Positions 1 to 9,351 of a stretch of DNA of 64,000 bases are shown piece by piece. A model generated the notes under the pieces. It had not been told where the DNA came from. It saw only the letters and a program-made list of their open reading frames with translations, and did not search any database. The stretch is taken from positions 15,546 to 79,545 of the forward strand of contig CAWHNE010000008.1 of NCBI GenBank assembly GCA_963830485.1. The letters are read 5' to 3'. Each line of letters opens with the position of its first letter. Position 1 is the stretch's first letter. Source of the DNA: CAIWHR01 sp963830485 (GTDB lineage Bacteria; Pseudomonadota; Gammaproteobacteria; Burkholderiales; Casimicrobiaceae). The translations under genes and the position numbers were made by a program.

Positions 1-129
1 CTCGCGCTGCTCGAGCTCGCGCGCGAGCGGCTGGTCGCGATCGCGCAGGCCGAGCCCTACGCGCCGATCTACGTGCAGCTGACCGCGAGTCCCGGCTTCG
101 TGCTGGAGCCCGACACCGGGTCCGATTGA
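1..129 (+). CDS. scpA: ScpA, C-terminal end (partial)
   Basis: The first 42 codons are open from the window edge and stop at TGA 127-129. The peptide (LALLELARERLVAIAQAEPY, then APIYVQL) matches the end of segregation and condensation protein A, the kleisin subunit that bridges the SMC heads with ScpB. The call rests on this short tail plus scpB directly downstream. The 5' part lies outside the window. Confidence 0.75.
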   Translation, partial: LALLELARERLVAIAQAEPYAPIYVQLTASPGFVLEPDTGSD

Positions 130-190
130 GTTGCCGGCGGCGGCGCGGCGTCGGTGCGCGGCTCTACCCCGAAACAATGTGTCGAATGAA

Positions 191-886
191 ATGACGATGG
201 ACGATTTGAAAGAGATCAAGGGCATTCTCGAGGCGGCGCTGCTCACGGCCGGCGAGCCGGTCGCGGTCGCGCAGCTCGCGAAGCTGTTCGAGCCGCCGCT
301 CGCCGCCGAGCTCGTGCGCAAGGTGCTGGACGAGCTGCGCGACGACTGGTCCGGCAAGACGGTCGAGCTGGTCCAGGTCGCCTCCGGCTGGCGCTTCCAG
401 GGCAAGGCGTCGATCCAGCCTTTCCTCGACCGGCTGTCGCCCGAGCGGCCGCCGCGCTACTCGCGGGCAGTGATGGAAACCCTGGCGATCATCGCCTATC
501 AGCAACCCGTGACCCGCGGCGAAATCGAAGCCATCCGCGGCGTCGCCGTGTCCACGAGCGTCGTCACGGCGCTGCTGGACCGCCAATGGGTCGAAGTGGT
601 CGGCCACAAGGAGACGCCGGGACGCCCGGCGCTCTACGCGACCACCAAGGCCTTCCTCGACGATCTCGGCCTGCGCTCGCTTTCCGAGCTTCCCCCGCTG
701 GCCGAGCTCGACGCTTCCCACCTGCTGGAGATGCCCGATGCACCCACCAAAGCCGCCGAAGCGCAACTCGCGCTCGCGAGCCCGATCCTGGCACCGTCCC
801 CCGACGGGTCCGATGCAGCAGCCGAGCCTGGCGCTGCAGCGGATCACGGAGGGCCTGGCGCCGCCGCGCCACCGATCGTCCACTGA
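191..886 (+). CDS. scpB: Segregation and condensation protein B
   Basis: ScpB is the winged-helix partner of ScpA in the SMC condensin-like complex that compacts and segregates the chromosome. The 231-residue product has two winged-helix domains, at about residues 5-90 and 91-175. The second carries the family hallmark around METLAIIAYQQPVTRGEIEA and later GRPALYATT. I take ATG 191 as start because family similarity begins at MTMDDLKEIKGILEAALL; a TTG at 131 would add an unrelated basic leader, and ATG 197 is also possible. Beyond residue 190 the tail is Ala/Pro-rich. The gene is intact although its neighbours are frameshifted, and it overlaps the probable start of rluB. Confidence 0.93.
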   Translation: MTMDDLKEIKGILEAALLTAGEPVAVAQLAKLFEPPLAAELVRKVLDELRDDWSGKTVELVQVASGWRFQGKASIQPFLDRLSPERPPRYSRAVMETLAIIAYQQPVTRGEIEAIRGVAVSTSVVTALLDRQWVEVVGHKETPGRPALYATTKAFLDDLGLRSLSELPPLAELDASHLLEMPDAPTKAAEAQLALASPILAPSPDGSDAAAEPGAAADHGGPGAAAPPIVH

Positions 887-2307
887 CGAGGTCTTCACCG
901 AGCCGCAGCGCCTGCACAAGGTGCTGGCCTCGTGCGGCTTCGGCTCGCGCCGCGCGATGGAGGAGATGATCCTCGCCGGCCGCATCACCGTGAACCGCGA
1001 GCCGGCGGACGTCGGGCAGAAGGTGTCGCCCGGCGACGAGGTGCGGATCAACGGCGAGCTCGTCAAGGTTCGCTTCGCCGAGCCGCGCGCGCGCATCCTC
1101 ATGTACCACAAGCCCGCGGGCGAGATCGTCACGCGCGACGATCCCGAGGGACGGCCGACGGTGTTCGAGAAGCTGCCGAACATCGGCAACGGCAAGTGGA
1201 TCGCGATCGGCCGCCTCGACTTCAACACCGAGGGCCTGCTGCTGTTCACGAACTCGGGCGAGCTCGCGAACCGGATGATGCATCCGCGCTACGAGGTCGA
1301 GCGCGAGTACGCGGTCCGCGTGATGGGGCTGCTCGACGCCGGAGCAGCAGCAGTCGCTGCTCACCGGCATCGAGCTCGAGGACGGCCCCGCCAAGGTCGA
1401 GAAGATCGAGGACGGCGGCGGCGAGGGCGCGAACCACTGGTATCACATCGTTGTCCGAAGGAAGGTCGCAACCGCGAGGTGCGCCGCCTGTTCGAGGCGC
1501 TCGGGCTCACGGTGAGCCGGCTCATCCGGACGCGGTTCGGGACGATCGCCATGCCGCCACGCCTCTTGCGCGGGCAGACGCAAGAGCTCACGCCGGAAGA
1601 AGCGAGCGCCGTGCTCGCAGCCGCCGGCATGCGCGGCGGCGGCCCATGCCGCAGAAGCAGGGCAGGCGCGACCGGCAGCCGCAGGGCCAGCGGACCGCGG
1701 CCGCCCGCGCATGCGCGCGGATCCGGGAGTGTCGCGACGGGGCCGCCCACGGCGGCGCCGATCGAGGCGAAGGCGACGACGATCTGTCGCACGAGTCGCA
1801 CGTGATCGAGCCCGGCAACAGCGCGGCCGGCGCGCCGACGCACGCGAATCGGTCGGTCAAGAGCTTCTTCAAGCAGGCCGGTGGCGCGCATGGCCGTCCG
1901 CACGGCAAGCGCGGACCCGGGCAGGGCCAGTCCGCCGCGCCGCCCATGGCCATGGCGCGCGGCCGCACGGCGGCAAGCCGGGACGCGGCGGTCCTCAGGG
2001 CCAGCGCGGTGCGGGTTCGCCCTATGTCACGACGACGCTGACGATCCCGGGCGGGATGCCCGAGGGCCTGCCGGGTACCGGAAGTCCCCGCCCGCGTGGA
2101 GGGCCGGGGTCGCATCAGGGACCGGGTCCGCATCACGGACCGCCGCGGCCCAAGGGGCCGCCGGGCGCTGGGTCCGGCAAGCGTGGGCGCGGCCGGCGCA
2201 ATCGGCGCGGCCGCGCCCCGCAAGGCGCGCCTGCCGAGGACACGCGCGGCAACGAGGCGCCGCACGCGGTGACGACCACCACCGACGACGACGCCGGCAA
2301 CCGCTAG
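813..2307 (+). CDS. rluB: 23S rRNA pseudouridine synthase RluB (frameshifted)
   Basis: RluB makes pseudouridine 2605 (E. coli numbering) in 23S rRNA. An S4 RNA-binding domain is visible (RLHKVLASCGFGSRRAMEEM), followed by the RsuA/RluB catalytic motif GRLDFNTEGLLLFTNSGELA, with the catalytic Asp codon at 1218-1220. The frame is broken by an extra G near 1341 (true continuation EQQQSLLTGIELEDG) and restored near 1452 (KEGRNREVRRLFEALGL). After about 1640 the Gly/Pro/Arg-rich tail typical of betaproteobacterial RluB continues in two further frames and ends at TAG 2305-2307 (TTTLTIPGGMPEGLPG upstream). At least four indels are needed. ATG 813, inside the scpB 3' end, is the likeliest start; 738 is possible. 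Confidence 0.85.
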
Positions 2308-3136
2308 AGGAAGAGGTCCGGCAAGAGCGGCTTGCCCGGCGCCACCGCGTAGCGCGCGAGGTCGGTGATACCGGCCTGTGCGAGCGCGTCCTCGTCGATG
2401 AAGAAGCGGCCCGTCGTGGTCCGCGCGTCGCGCGTCAGGATCGCGTGCGCGGCGTCGGCCATGATCTCCGGCCTGCGCATCCGGTCCATCTGGGCCGCGG
2501 CGCCCGGGATCATCGCGATCGCCGCCGTGGCGATCACCGACCGCGGCCACAGCGCGTTGACGGCGATGCCTTTCGCGCGGAACTCCTCGGCCATGCCCAG
2601 CACGCACATGCTCATCCCGTACTTCGCCATCGTGTAGGCGACGTGGTCGCGGAACCACCGCGGATCGAGATTGAGCGGCGGCGACAGCGTCAGGATGTGC
2701 GGATTGCGGCCCGCCGCGGCGGAGGCCTCGAGGTGCGGCAGGCACGCCTGCGAGCAGAGAAACGTGCCGCGCACGTTGACGCCGAACATGAGGTCGAAGC
2801 GCTTCATCGGCGTCGCCGCGTGCCGGTCAGGCTGATCGCGCTCGCGTTGTTGACGAGGATGTCGATGCCGCCGAACGCGTGCGACGGTCGCGGCGACCGC
2901 CGCCTGCACCGCGGCCTCGTCGCGGATGTCGCAGGCGATCGGCAGCGCCTTGCCGCCCGCCTCCTCGATCTCCGCGGCCGCGGTGTGAATCGTTCCCGGC
3001 AGCTTCGGATTCGGCTCGGAGGTCTTGGCCGCGATCGCGACGTTGGCGCCGTCGCGCGCGGCGCGCACGGCGATCGCGAGCCCGATGCCGCGCGAGCCGC
3101 CGGAGATGAACAACGTCTTGCCCGCGAGCGCGTCAT
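2304..3136 (-). CDS. Short-chain dehydrogenase/reductase (frameshifted)
   Basis: This is an NAD(P)-dependent SDR. The Rossmann motif SGGSRGIGLAIA follows the start closely, the NNAS motif (DILVNNASAISL) lies mid-protein, and the catalytic YTMAK (YxxxK) is at about two thirds. The end (TTGRFFIDEDAL) resembles the HSDL2-like group of SDRs that act on acyl-CoA or hydroxyl substrates. Three single-base shifts are needed: a missing base near 3131 just after ATG 3136, and a pair near 2880 and 2815. The gene follows the enoyl-CoA hydratase almost without spacing, so both probably belong to one beta-oxidation-type operon. The substrate is unknown. Confidence 0.75.
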
Positions 3137-3141
3137 CGATG

Positions 3142-3943
3142 TCAGCCCGTCGAACCGCGGCGGACGCTTCTCGAGGAACGCCGTGATGCCCTCGACGAAG
3201 TCGCCGGTGCCCGCGCACTGCGCGATGCTGACGGCTTCGGCGTCGCAGCTGCTCGGACAGCGTGCGGCCGAGCGAGTCGCGCACGAGGCGCTTGGCGTTG
3301 CGCAGCGCGAGCGCCGGCCCGCTCGCGAGCGACGTCGCCACGGCGTCGACCGCGGCGTCGAGCTCGGCGGCTGGTACCACGCGGTTGACGAGACCGATGC
3401 GCAGCGCCTCGCGCGCGTCGAGGCGTGGCGAGAGCAGCACCAGCTCCATCGCCTTCCGCGGGCCGACGACGCGCGGCAGCGACCACGTGCCGCTGCCGTC
3501 CGGCGTCAGGCCGATCTGGCGGTAGGCGGTCGTGAAGTACGCGTCGTCGGACGCGATCGCGAGGTCGCAGGCGTTCATCAGCGACAGGCCGAAGCCGGCG
3601 ACAGGCGCCGTGGACGCGCGCGACGACGGGTTGCGGCAGTCCGGACCAGGAGCTCGAGCGCCGCGTGCACCGGGACGATGAAGCGTTCGAAGCGGGCGGT
3701 GCGCTCGGCCGGTGGCAGCGCGCGCAGCTCGCCGCGAACATGCGGATGTCGCCGCCTGCCATGAAGTGCGGGCCGGCGCCGCGCAGCACGACGACGCGTA
3801 ACGCCGTGTCGTTCGCGATCGCGGTCGCGTGCTCGAGCAAGCGCGTCCACCATCGACTCGTCGAGGACGTTGAGCACGTCGGGACGGTTGAGCGTCAGCG
3901 TCGCGACGGCGCCGTCGCGTTGCAGGAGAACGGGGTCGCTCAT
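3142..3943 (-). CDS. Enoyl-CoA hydratase/isomerase, crotonase family (frameshifted)
   Basis: This crotonase-fold enzyme probably hydrates or isomerises enoyl-CoA esters. The start MSDPVLLQRDGAVATLTLNR (ATG 3943-3941) is typical. The oxyanion-hole segment GAGPHFMAGGDIRMFA and the second conserved block (ACDLAIASDDAYFTTAY, then GLTPDGSGTW) lie in different frames. Shifts are visible near 3842, at 3601 (an extra A on the plus strand restores HGACAGFGLSLMNA when removed) and near 3245. The C-terminus FLEKRPPRFDG is recognisable, with the stop at 3142-3144. No family residue seems missing once frames are joined, so I read this as an intact gene with sequence errors. Confidence 0.75.
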
Positions 3944-3986
3944 CGAGATGGAAAACCGAGAATCGGGCGAAACCGACCGATCGAGT

Positions 3987-5142
3987 CTAGCACGCGCTCG
4001 GGCCCGCGCCGTCCCTGAACGGGCTCGCGGCCTCGAGCTCGTCGACGGCGTGCGCGACGTCGGCGCGCTCGCGCGCGCAGAAGTCCGCGATCGCCGCGGC
4101 GAAGTTCGGGTCGGCGATCGCGTGCGCCGATGCGGTCGTGACCGGCAGCAGCCCGCGCGCGAGCTTGTGCACGCCTTGCGCGCCGCCCTCGAAGCGGGCG
4201 ATCCGGCGCTCGATGCAGAACTCGATCGCCTGGTAGTAGCACGCCTCGAAATGCAGCCCCGCCACGTACTCGACGGTGCCCCAGTAGCGGCCCCAGAGCG
4301 TCGCGTCGTCGAACACGTCGAGCGCCGCGCACAGCGGTCGGCCGTCGCGCTCGCCGACGACGAGCAGCAGGTGGTCGCCCATCGTCGCGGCGATCCGGGC
4401 GAAGAATGCCGGTGTAAGGTAGGGCGTCGAGCCGATGCGCGTGGTACGTCCGCTCGTAGCAGGCGCAGAAGAACGCCCAGTCGGCCGCCGTGATGTCGCC
4501 GCCGACGCAGCGCCGGAAGGTGACGCCGCCTTCGCTCACGCGCCGCCGCTCCTGCTTCACCTTCTTGCGCTTGTCGTGATTGAATGCCGCGAGGTAGTCG
4601 TCGAAGTCGGCGATAGCCCGGGTTTTCCCAGCGAAACTGAACGCCGTGCCGAACGATCATCCCGGCGCGCGCGCAGAAGGCCGCTTCCCCGGCGGTGGGG
4701 AACAGCACGTGCAGCGACGAGTATCGCGCCTCACCGGAGTTTCGAAGCCGCCCGAGCGCATGCGCGAGCAGCGCGGCGCGCGTCTCGTCGTCGTGCGCGA
4801 GCAACCGCGGTCCCGGGGCCGGCGTGAACGGAATCGCGGCGACGCAGCTTCGGATAGTAGCGGCGGCCGTGGCGGCGAAAGGCGTCTGCCCACGCCCAGT
4901 CGAACACGTATTCGCCGTACGAGTGCGTCTTCGCATAGAGCGGCAGCGCGCCGGCGAGCGTGCCGTCGCGCCATGCGGTCGCGTAGCACGGTCGCCAGCC
5001 CGTCGCCGGCGCCGCGCATCCGGTCGCGTGCAGCGCCGACAGGAACGCGTGCGAAAGCAGCGGCTGGCCCGGAGCGAGCGCGTCCCATTCCGCCGGCGGA
5101 AATCGACGCGACGTCGACGTCGTCGCGCACGACGAGCTCCAT
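3987..5142 (-). CDS. DUF482 / FemAB-like GNAT-fold protein (frameshifted)
   Basis: The product belongs to the PF04339 (DUF482) family, often annotated 'peptidogalycan biosynthesis protein', with a GNAT/FemAB-type fold; its substrate is not established. Diagnostic blocks are PPAEWDALAPGQPLLSHAFL, LPLYAKTHSYGEYVFDWAWA, GRYWGTVEYVAGLHFEACYY and QGVHKLARGLLPV. They lie in three frames, with breaks near 5100, 4840, 4610 and 4400. ATG 5142 (MELVVRDDVDV) is the likely start, and the last frame ends at 3987. It sits upstream of the hydratase/SDR pair on the same strand and is divergent from nadE. No obvious residue loss is seen after joining the frames. Confidence 0.72.
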
Positions 5143-5212
5143 GCGTTCGATTCTCGCGTGCGCGGCGCCATCCAGCGCAAGGCTCGTCGCGAGGCGTACC
5201 CTCGTCGAATGC

Positions 5213-5218
5213 TAAAAT
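5213..5218 (+). promoter_or_regulatory. -10 element of nadE
   Basis: TAAAAT in the context GCTAAAATG ends nine bases before the nadE ATG at 5227. If used, transcription would start at or just before the start codon. No good -35 hexamer is visible. Confidence 0.4.
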
Positions 5219-5226
5219 GATCGCGC

Positions 5227-6845
5227 ATGCACATCGCGGTGGCGCAGCTCGATCAGGTCATCGGCGATCTCTCCGGCAACGCGGCCGCGATCCTCCGCGC
5301 CGTGGGCGAGGCAAAGCGCGCCGGCGCGCGGCTCGTCGTGACGCCGGAGCTCTCGCTGCCCGGCTACCCGCCCGAGGATCTGCTGCTGCGCCCCGCGTTC
5401 GTCGACGCGTGCGCGCGCGAGCTTGCCGTCGCTCGCGGCGGCCGTGAGCGGGACGACGCTGCTCGTCGGCTTTCCCGAGCGCGCGGACGGCAAGTGCTAC
5501 AACGCGCTCGCCGTGATCGCCGACGGCCGCGTCGCGCGCACCTATCGCAAGCAGTGCCTGCCGAACTACACGGTGTTCGACGAGGAGCGCTACTTCGAGC
5601 CGGGGAATGCGCCCTGCATCGTCGACGTCGACGGGTTGCCGTGCGGTCTCATCATCTGCGAGGACGTCTGGTTTCCCGGAGCCTGCGCGGCAGGCGAAGG
5701 ACGCCGGCGCGCGTCTCGTCGTCGTCGCCAACGGCTCGCCGTACCACACGGGGCAGCAGGCGCTGCGGCGCGAGCACGTGGGCGCGCGCGCGCGCGAGAC
5801 CGGCGTTGCCGATCGTCTACGTGAATCGCGTCGGCGGCCAGGACGAGCTGGTCTTCGACGGCGCGTCGTTCGTGGCCGGCGCCGGCGGCGACGTGGTCCA
5901 GCAGCTTCCGGCGTGGCACGAGGCCGTGGCGATGGTCCGGCTCGACGACGGCGTGCCGAAGCCGGTGCGCGGCTCGCTCGACGCACGGCTCGAGTCGCAC
6001 GTGTACGCGGCGCTCGTGATGGGCGTGCGCGACTACGTGCGACAAGAATCGCTTTCCGGGCGTGCTGCTCGGCCTGTCCGGCGGCGTCGATTCGGCACTG
6101 GTGCTGGCCGTCGCCGTCGACGCGCTGGGTCGCGACGCCGTGCGCGCGGTGATGCTGCCGTCGCCGTACACGCGGCCGATCAGCCTCGAGGACGCGCGGA
6201 CGATGGCCGGCACGCTCGGCGTGCGCTACGACGAGATCCCGATCGAGCCGGTGTTCGGGGCGTTCCAGGACACGCTGGCGGCCGAGTTCCGCGGCCTGCC
6301 CGCGGACGCGGCCGAGGAGAACATCCAGGCGCGCATCCGCGGCACGCTGCTGATGGCGCTCTCGAACAAGTTCGGCTCGATCGTGCTCACGACGGGCAAC
6401 AAGTCCGAGATGGCGGTCGGCTATGCGACGCTCTACGGCGACATGGCCGGCGGCTTCGCCGTGCTGAAGGACATCAGCAAGACGATGGTCTACCGCCTAT
6501 GCCGCTATCGCAACGCGCTCGGCCGGGTGATTCCCGAGCGGATCATCACGCGCGCACCTTCGGCCGAGCTGCGCGCCGACCAGGTCGACCAGGACTCGCT
6601 GCCGCCGTACGACGCGCTCGACGGCATCCTCGAGGCGTACGTCGAGCAGGACCGGAGCCCCGCGGAGATCGTCGCGCAGGGCTTCGCGCCGACGGACGTG
6701 CGCGAAGGTCGTGCGGCTCATCAAGATCAACGAATACAAGCGGCGGCAGGCGGCGGTCGGCATCCGCGTGACGCCGCGCGGCTTCGGCAAGGACTGGCGT
6801 TACCCGATCACCTCGGCGTGGACCGAGTGGAACGACCTCGCCTAG
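5227..6845 (+). CDS. nadE: Glutamine-dependent NAD+ synthetase (frameshifted)
   Basis: NadE amidates nicotinic acid adenine dinucleotide to NAD+, using glutamine hydrolysed by its N-terminal nitrilase domain. That domain shows the Glu block PELSLPGYPPEDLLLRP, the Lys block YRKQCLPNYTVFDEERYF and the nucleophile block GLIICEDVWFP. The synthetase domain has the PP-loop GLSGGVDSALVLAVAVDA and TTGNKSEMAVGYATLYGD. Five extra single bases break the frame, near 5424, 5673, 5805, 6042 and 6705. The last frame (INEYKRRQ to AWTEWNDLA) ends at TAG 6843-6845, which is also the first base of a MITE-like inverted repeat. glnB follows, as is usual in betaproteobacteria. Confidence 0.88.
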
Positions 6846-7037
6846 GGCCTGTTCACGCTATGTCCGGAAGTGCGAACGGGTGGCAGGGGGCGCCAATCAA
6901 GGCGCTTGACGACGCCAAGACCGGGTGTCTTGGCGAGGAAAGCAACGCAGAGTGGCGCCCAAGGGCATCCGTTCCCTTCGGGTTGCTGCCGCAAGGGCCC
7001 TGCAACGCACATCTGGACATAGCGTGAACAGGCCCTA
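6843..7037. mobile_element. 195-bp MITE-like element with 23-bp perfect terminal inverted repeats
   Basis: Positions 6843-6865 are the exact reverse complement of 7015-7037 (outer bases TAGGGCCTGTTCACG, ending TATGTCC). The outermost TA on both sides fits a TA target duplication of the kind made by IS630/Tc1-mariner-type transposases. The 149-bp interior has no gene; it contains GGCGCCA and TGGCGCC in inverted orientation and a GC-rich end. The left repeat begins in the nadE stop codon and the right one ends 54 bp before glnB. Confidence 0.7.
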
Positions 7038-7091
7038 CCGTGGTGTACAGTAGCGGCCATCCCGCGCCACGCGGCATTCGCCCGTCCTGCC

Positions 7092-7430
7092 ATGAAGAAA
7101 ATCGAAGCGATCATCAAACCGTTCAAGCTGGACGAAGTCCGCGAGGCGCTCTCGGAGATCGGCGTCACCGGGCTGACCGTCGCCGAGGTCAAGGGCTTCG
7201 GCCGGCAGAAGGGACACACCGAGCTCTATCGCGGCGCCGAGTACGTCGTCGACTTCCTGCCGAAGGTCAAGGTCGAGCTGATCGTCGCCGACAGCCTGGT
7301 CGAGCGCGCGATCGAGGCGATCGTCAAGGCCGCGCGGACCGGCAAGATCGGCGACGGCAAGATCTTCGTCACCGGGGTCGAGCAGGTCGTGCGCATCCGC
7401 ACCGGCGAGAGCGGCGAAGCGGCAGTCTGA
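7092..7430 (+). CDS. glnB: Nitrogen regulatory protein P-II
   Basis: GlnB is the trimeric P-II signal protein that reports 2-oxoglutarate/ATP and, through uridylylation, nitrogen status to GlnE, NtrB and other targets. The 112-residue product is full length and undamaged. It begins MKKIEAIIKPFKLDEVREAL and contains the T-loop ELYRGAEYVVDFLPK, with Tyr51 as the uridylylation site, and the C-terminal signature KIGDGKIFVTGVEQVVRIRTGE. It lies 246 bp behind nadE, separated by the MITE-like element. A possible -10 (TACAGT near 7045) lies just outside the element. Its target enzyme GlnE is encoded at 17.6-20.4 kb. Confidence 0.96.
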   Translation: MKKIEAIIKPFKLDEVREALSEIGVTGLTVAEVKGFGRQKGHTELYRGAEYVVDFLPKVKVELIVADSLVERAIEAIVKAARTGKIGDGKIFVTGVEQVVRIRTGESGEAAV

Positions 7431-7470
7431 GCCCGCGGCACCTGGCGGTGCTGGAAGCAGGAGGTGTCCG

Positions 7471-7900
7471 ATGTCGTTTGCGAGCGAGTTCCGCGAATTC
7501 GCGGTCAAGGGCAATGTCGTCGACCTCGCTGTCGGCGTCATCATCGGCGCCGCGTTCGGCAAGATCGTCGACTCGGTGGTGAAGGACCTGATCATGCCGA
7601 TCGTCGGCCGCGTCTTCGGAACGCTCGACTTCTCGAACTGGTTCGTGACGCTGGGCAGCCCGCCGGCCGGCTACAGCGGCCCGATGACGTACGAGGCGCT
7701 CACCAAGGCCGGCGTGCCCCTGTTCGCCTACGGCAACTTCATCACGGTGGCGCTCAACTTCCTGATCCTCGCGTTCATCATTTTCCTGATGGTGAAGCAG
7801 ATCAACCGGCTGAAGCGCGAGGCCCCGCCGCCCCCGCCGGTGGCGCCCCCCGAGGACGTCGTACTGCTGCGACGAGATCCGCGATCTGCTGAAAAAGTAG
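7471..7900 (+). CDS. mscL: Large-conductance mechanosensitive channel MscL (late frameshift)
   Basis: MscL is the pentameric emergency valve that opens under membrane tension on osmotic downshock. The product starts MSFASEFREFAVKGNVVDLA, continues with TM1 (VGVIIGAAFGKIVDSVV), a periplasmic loop, and TM2 (NFITVALNFLILAFIIFLMV), then INRLKRE and a Pro-rich linker. One extra A at 7872 breaks the last codons. Without it the protein ends LREIRDLLKK at TAG 7898-7900, the normal MscL C-terminal helix; with it the frame runs to 7965. A ribosome-binding site (GCAGGAGG) precedes ATG 7471. Confidence 0.93.
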
Positions 7901-7961
7901 CCTACGGGCGCGGCGCCGACGCGCGGAATCGCGATTTATTGTCGGAAATCAAGAACGGTCG

Positions 7962-7990
7962 TTGACCCGGCTCGGGGCGTTTGCCAGAAT
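7962..7990 (+). promoter_or_regulatory. Sigma-70-type promoter for the liv operon
   Basis: TTGACC (7962-7967), a 17-bp spacer and CAGAAT (7985-7990) predict a start near 7997 and a leader of about 120 nt before the binding-protein gene at 8118. Confidence 0.5.
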
Positions 7991-8117
7991 CGCCCGAATC
8001 GCGTGCGCGTCCCGCTTCCCGCGGGCGCGTACAAGACGGCTCCGGCGTCTGCCGAAAGGGCCGCCCGCGCTGACTCGCTTTCGACGTCCCGCCACCGAGG
8101 CTTGAGGAGGAATATCC

Positions 8118-9276
8118 ATGCACGTTCGCACCCTGCTGCCGGCGCTGGCCGCCGCGCTGGCCGTTGCCGGGGCCACTGCGCCGGCCCAGGCCGACATCAA
8201 CGTCGGCGTCACACTGTCGGCGACCGGCCCCGCGGCGTCGCTCGGCATCCCCGAGAAGAACACGTTCGAGCTCCTGCCCACGTCCATCGCGGGCCAGAAG
8301 ATCAACTGGATCATCCTGGACGACGCCTCCGATACGACAAAGGCGGTGACGAACACGAAGAAGCTCCTCTCCGAGGACAAGGTCGACGTCATCGTCGGCT
8401 CGACGATCACGCCGAATTCGCTGGCGATGGTCGACGTTGTGTCGGCCGCCGAGACACCGATGATCTCGATGGCCGCCTCGGCGCGGATCGTCGACCCCGC
8501 GAACCCGAAGACGCGGTGGGTGTTCAAGACGCCGCAAAGCGACGCGCTGATGGCCGACGCGATCGCCGTGCACATGAAGGCGAACGGCGTGAAGACCGTG
8601 GGCTACATCGGCTTCGCCGACGGCTACGGCGACGGCTGGCTCGCCGAGATGCGCAATTCGGCGAAGACGGCCGGCATCCAGGTCGTCGCCGAGGAGAAAT
8701 ACAATCGCACCGACGCCTCGGTCACGGGGCAGGTGCTGAAGCTCGTCTCCGCCAATCCCGACGCGATCCTGATCGCCGCCGCCGGAACGCCCGGCGCGAC
8801 GCCGCAGAAGGAGTTGGTCGCGCGGAACTACAAGGGCAAGATCTACCAGACGCACGGCGTCGCAAACCCGGACTTCCTGCGCGTCGTGGGCAAGGACGGA
8901 AACGGAACCGTGCTGCCGATTGGGCCGATGCTGGTCTACGAGCAGCTTCCCGACTCCAACCCGCTCAAGAAGTCGGCGGCCGAATACATCACGAAATACG
9001 AGGCGAAGTACGGCCCCGGTTCGCGCTCGACGTTCGGCGGCCATGCATGGGATGCCTACGTGCTCCTCGCGAACGCGATCCCGCAGGCCCTCAAGAAGGC
9101 GACAGCCGGGCACCAAGGAATTCAAGACCGCTCTGCGCGACGCGCTCGAAAGCGAGAAGGAGGTGGTCGCGACGCACGGCGTCTACACGATGAGCGCGAC
9201 CGACCACAACGGGCTCGACAACCGGGCGCGGACGATGATCAAGATCGACAACGGCAAGTGGGTGCTGGCAAAGTAG
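8118..9276 (+). CDS. Branched-chain amino acid-type ABC transporter substrate-binding protein (late frameshift)
   Basis: This periplasmic solute-binding protein of the LivJ type delivers its ligand to the LivHMGF transporter encoded next. It has a Sec signal peptide with probable cleavage after APAQA (residue 25), then INVGVTLSATGPAASLGIPE, the usual start of the peripla_BP_6 fold. The frame is intact to about 9100, where an extra A at 9102 must be removed. The true tail (GTKEFKTALRDALESEKEV to IDNGKWVLAK) ends at TAG 9274-9276. A strong ribosome-binding site (GAGGAGGA) precedes ATG 8118. A hairpin terminator follows, which should leave the binding protein in molar excess over the permease. 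The ligand cannot be told from the sequence. Confidence 0.88.
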
Positions 9277-9293
9277 CGGCCTGCTGACCCCGG

Positions 9294-9328
9294 GCCGGCT
9301 GCGGGCGGACCCCGCAGCCGGCTTTTTT
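9294..9328 (+). terminator. Rho-independent terminator after the binding-protein gene
   Basis: A perfect 12-bp stem (GCCGGCTGCGGG, 9294-9305, with its complement at 9311-9322), a 5-nt loop and six T follow the stop codon by 17 bp. It lies between the binding-protein gene and livH, so it probably acts as a partial terminator within the operon. Confidence 0.9.
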
Positions 9329-9351
9329 GTGGCCGTCGACTCGAGCCTTCG

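Noticed and set aside
164..1249. Long minus-strand ORF across scpB and rluB (361 aa)
   Set aside because: It is the shadow of scpB and rluB in GC-rich DNA. The protein is low in complexity, with no recognisable motif.
3142..6845. Hydratase, DUF482 gene and nadE as true pseudogenes
   Set aside because: Single-base shifts only, all key residues kept, nadE being central to metabolism, and crowding at the window end favour sequence error.
6843..7037. The 23-bp inverted repeat as a transcription terminator of nadE
   Set aside because: The arms are 149 bp apart and no T-run follows, so a MITE-like element is a better reading.
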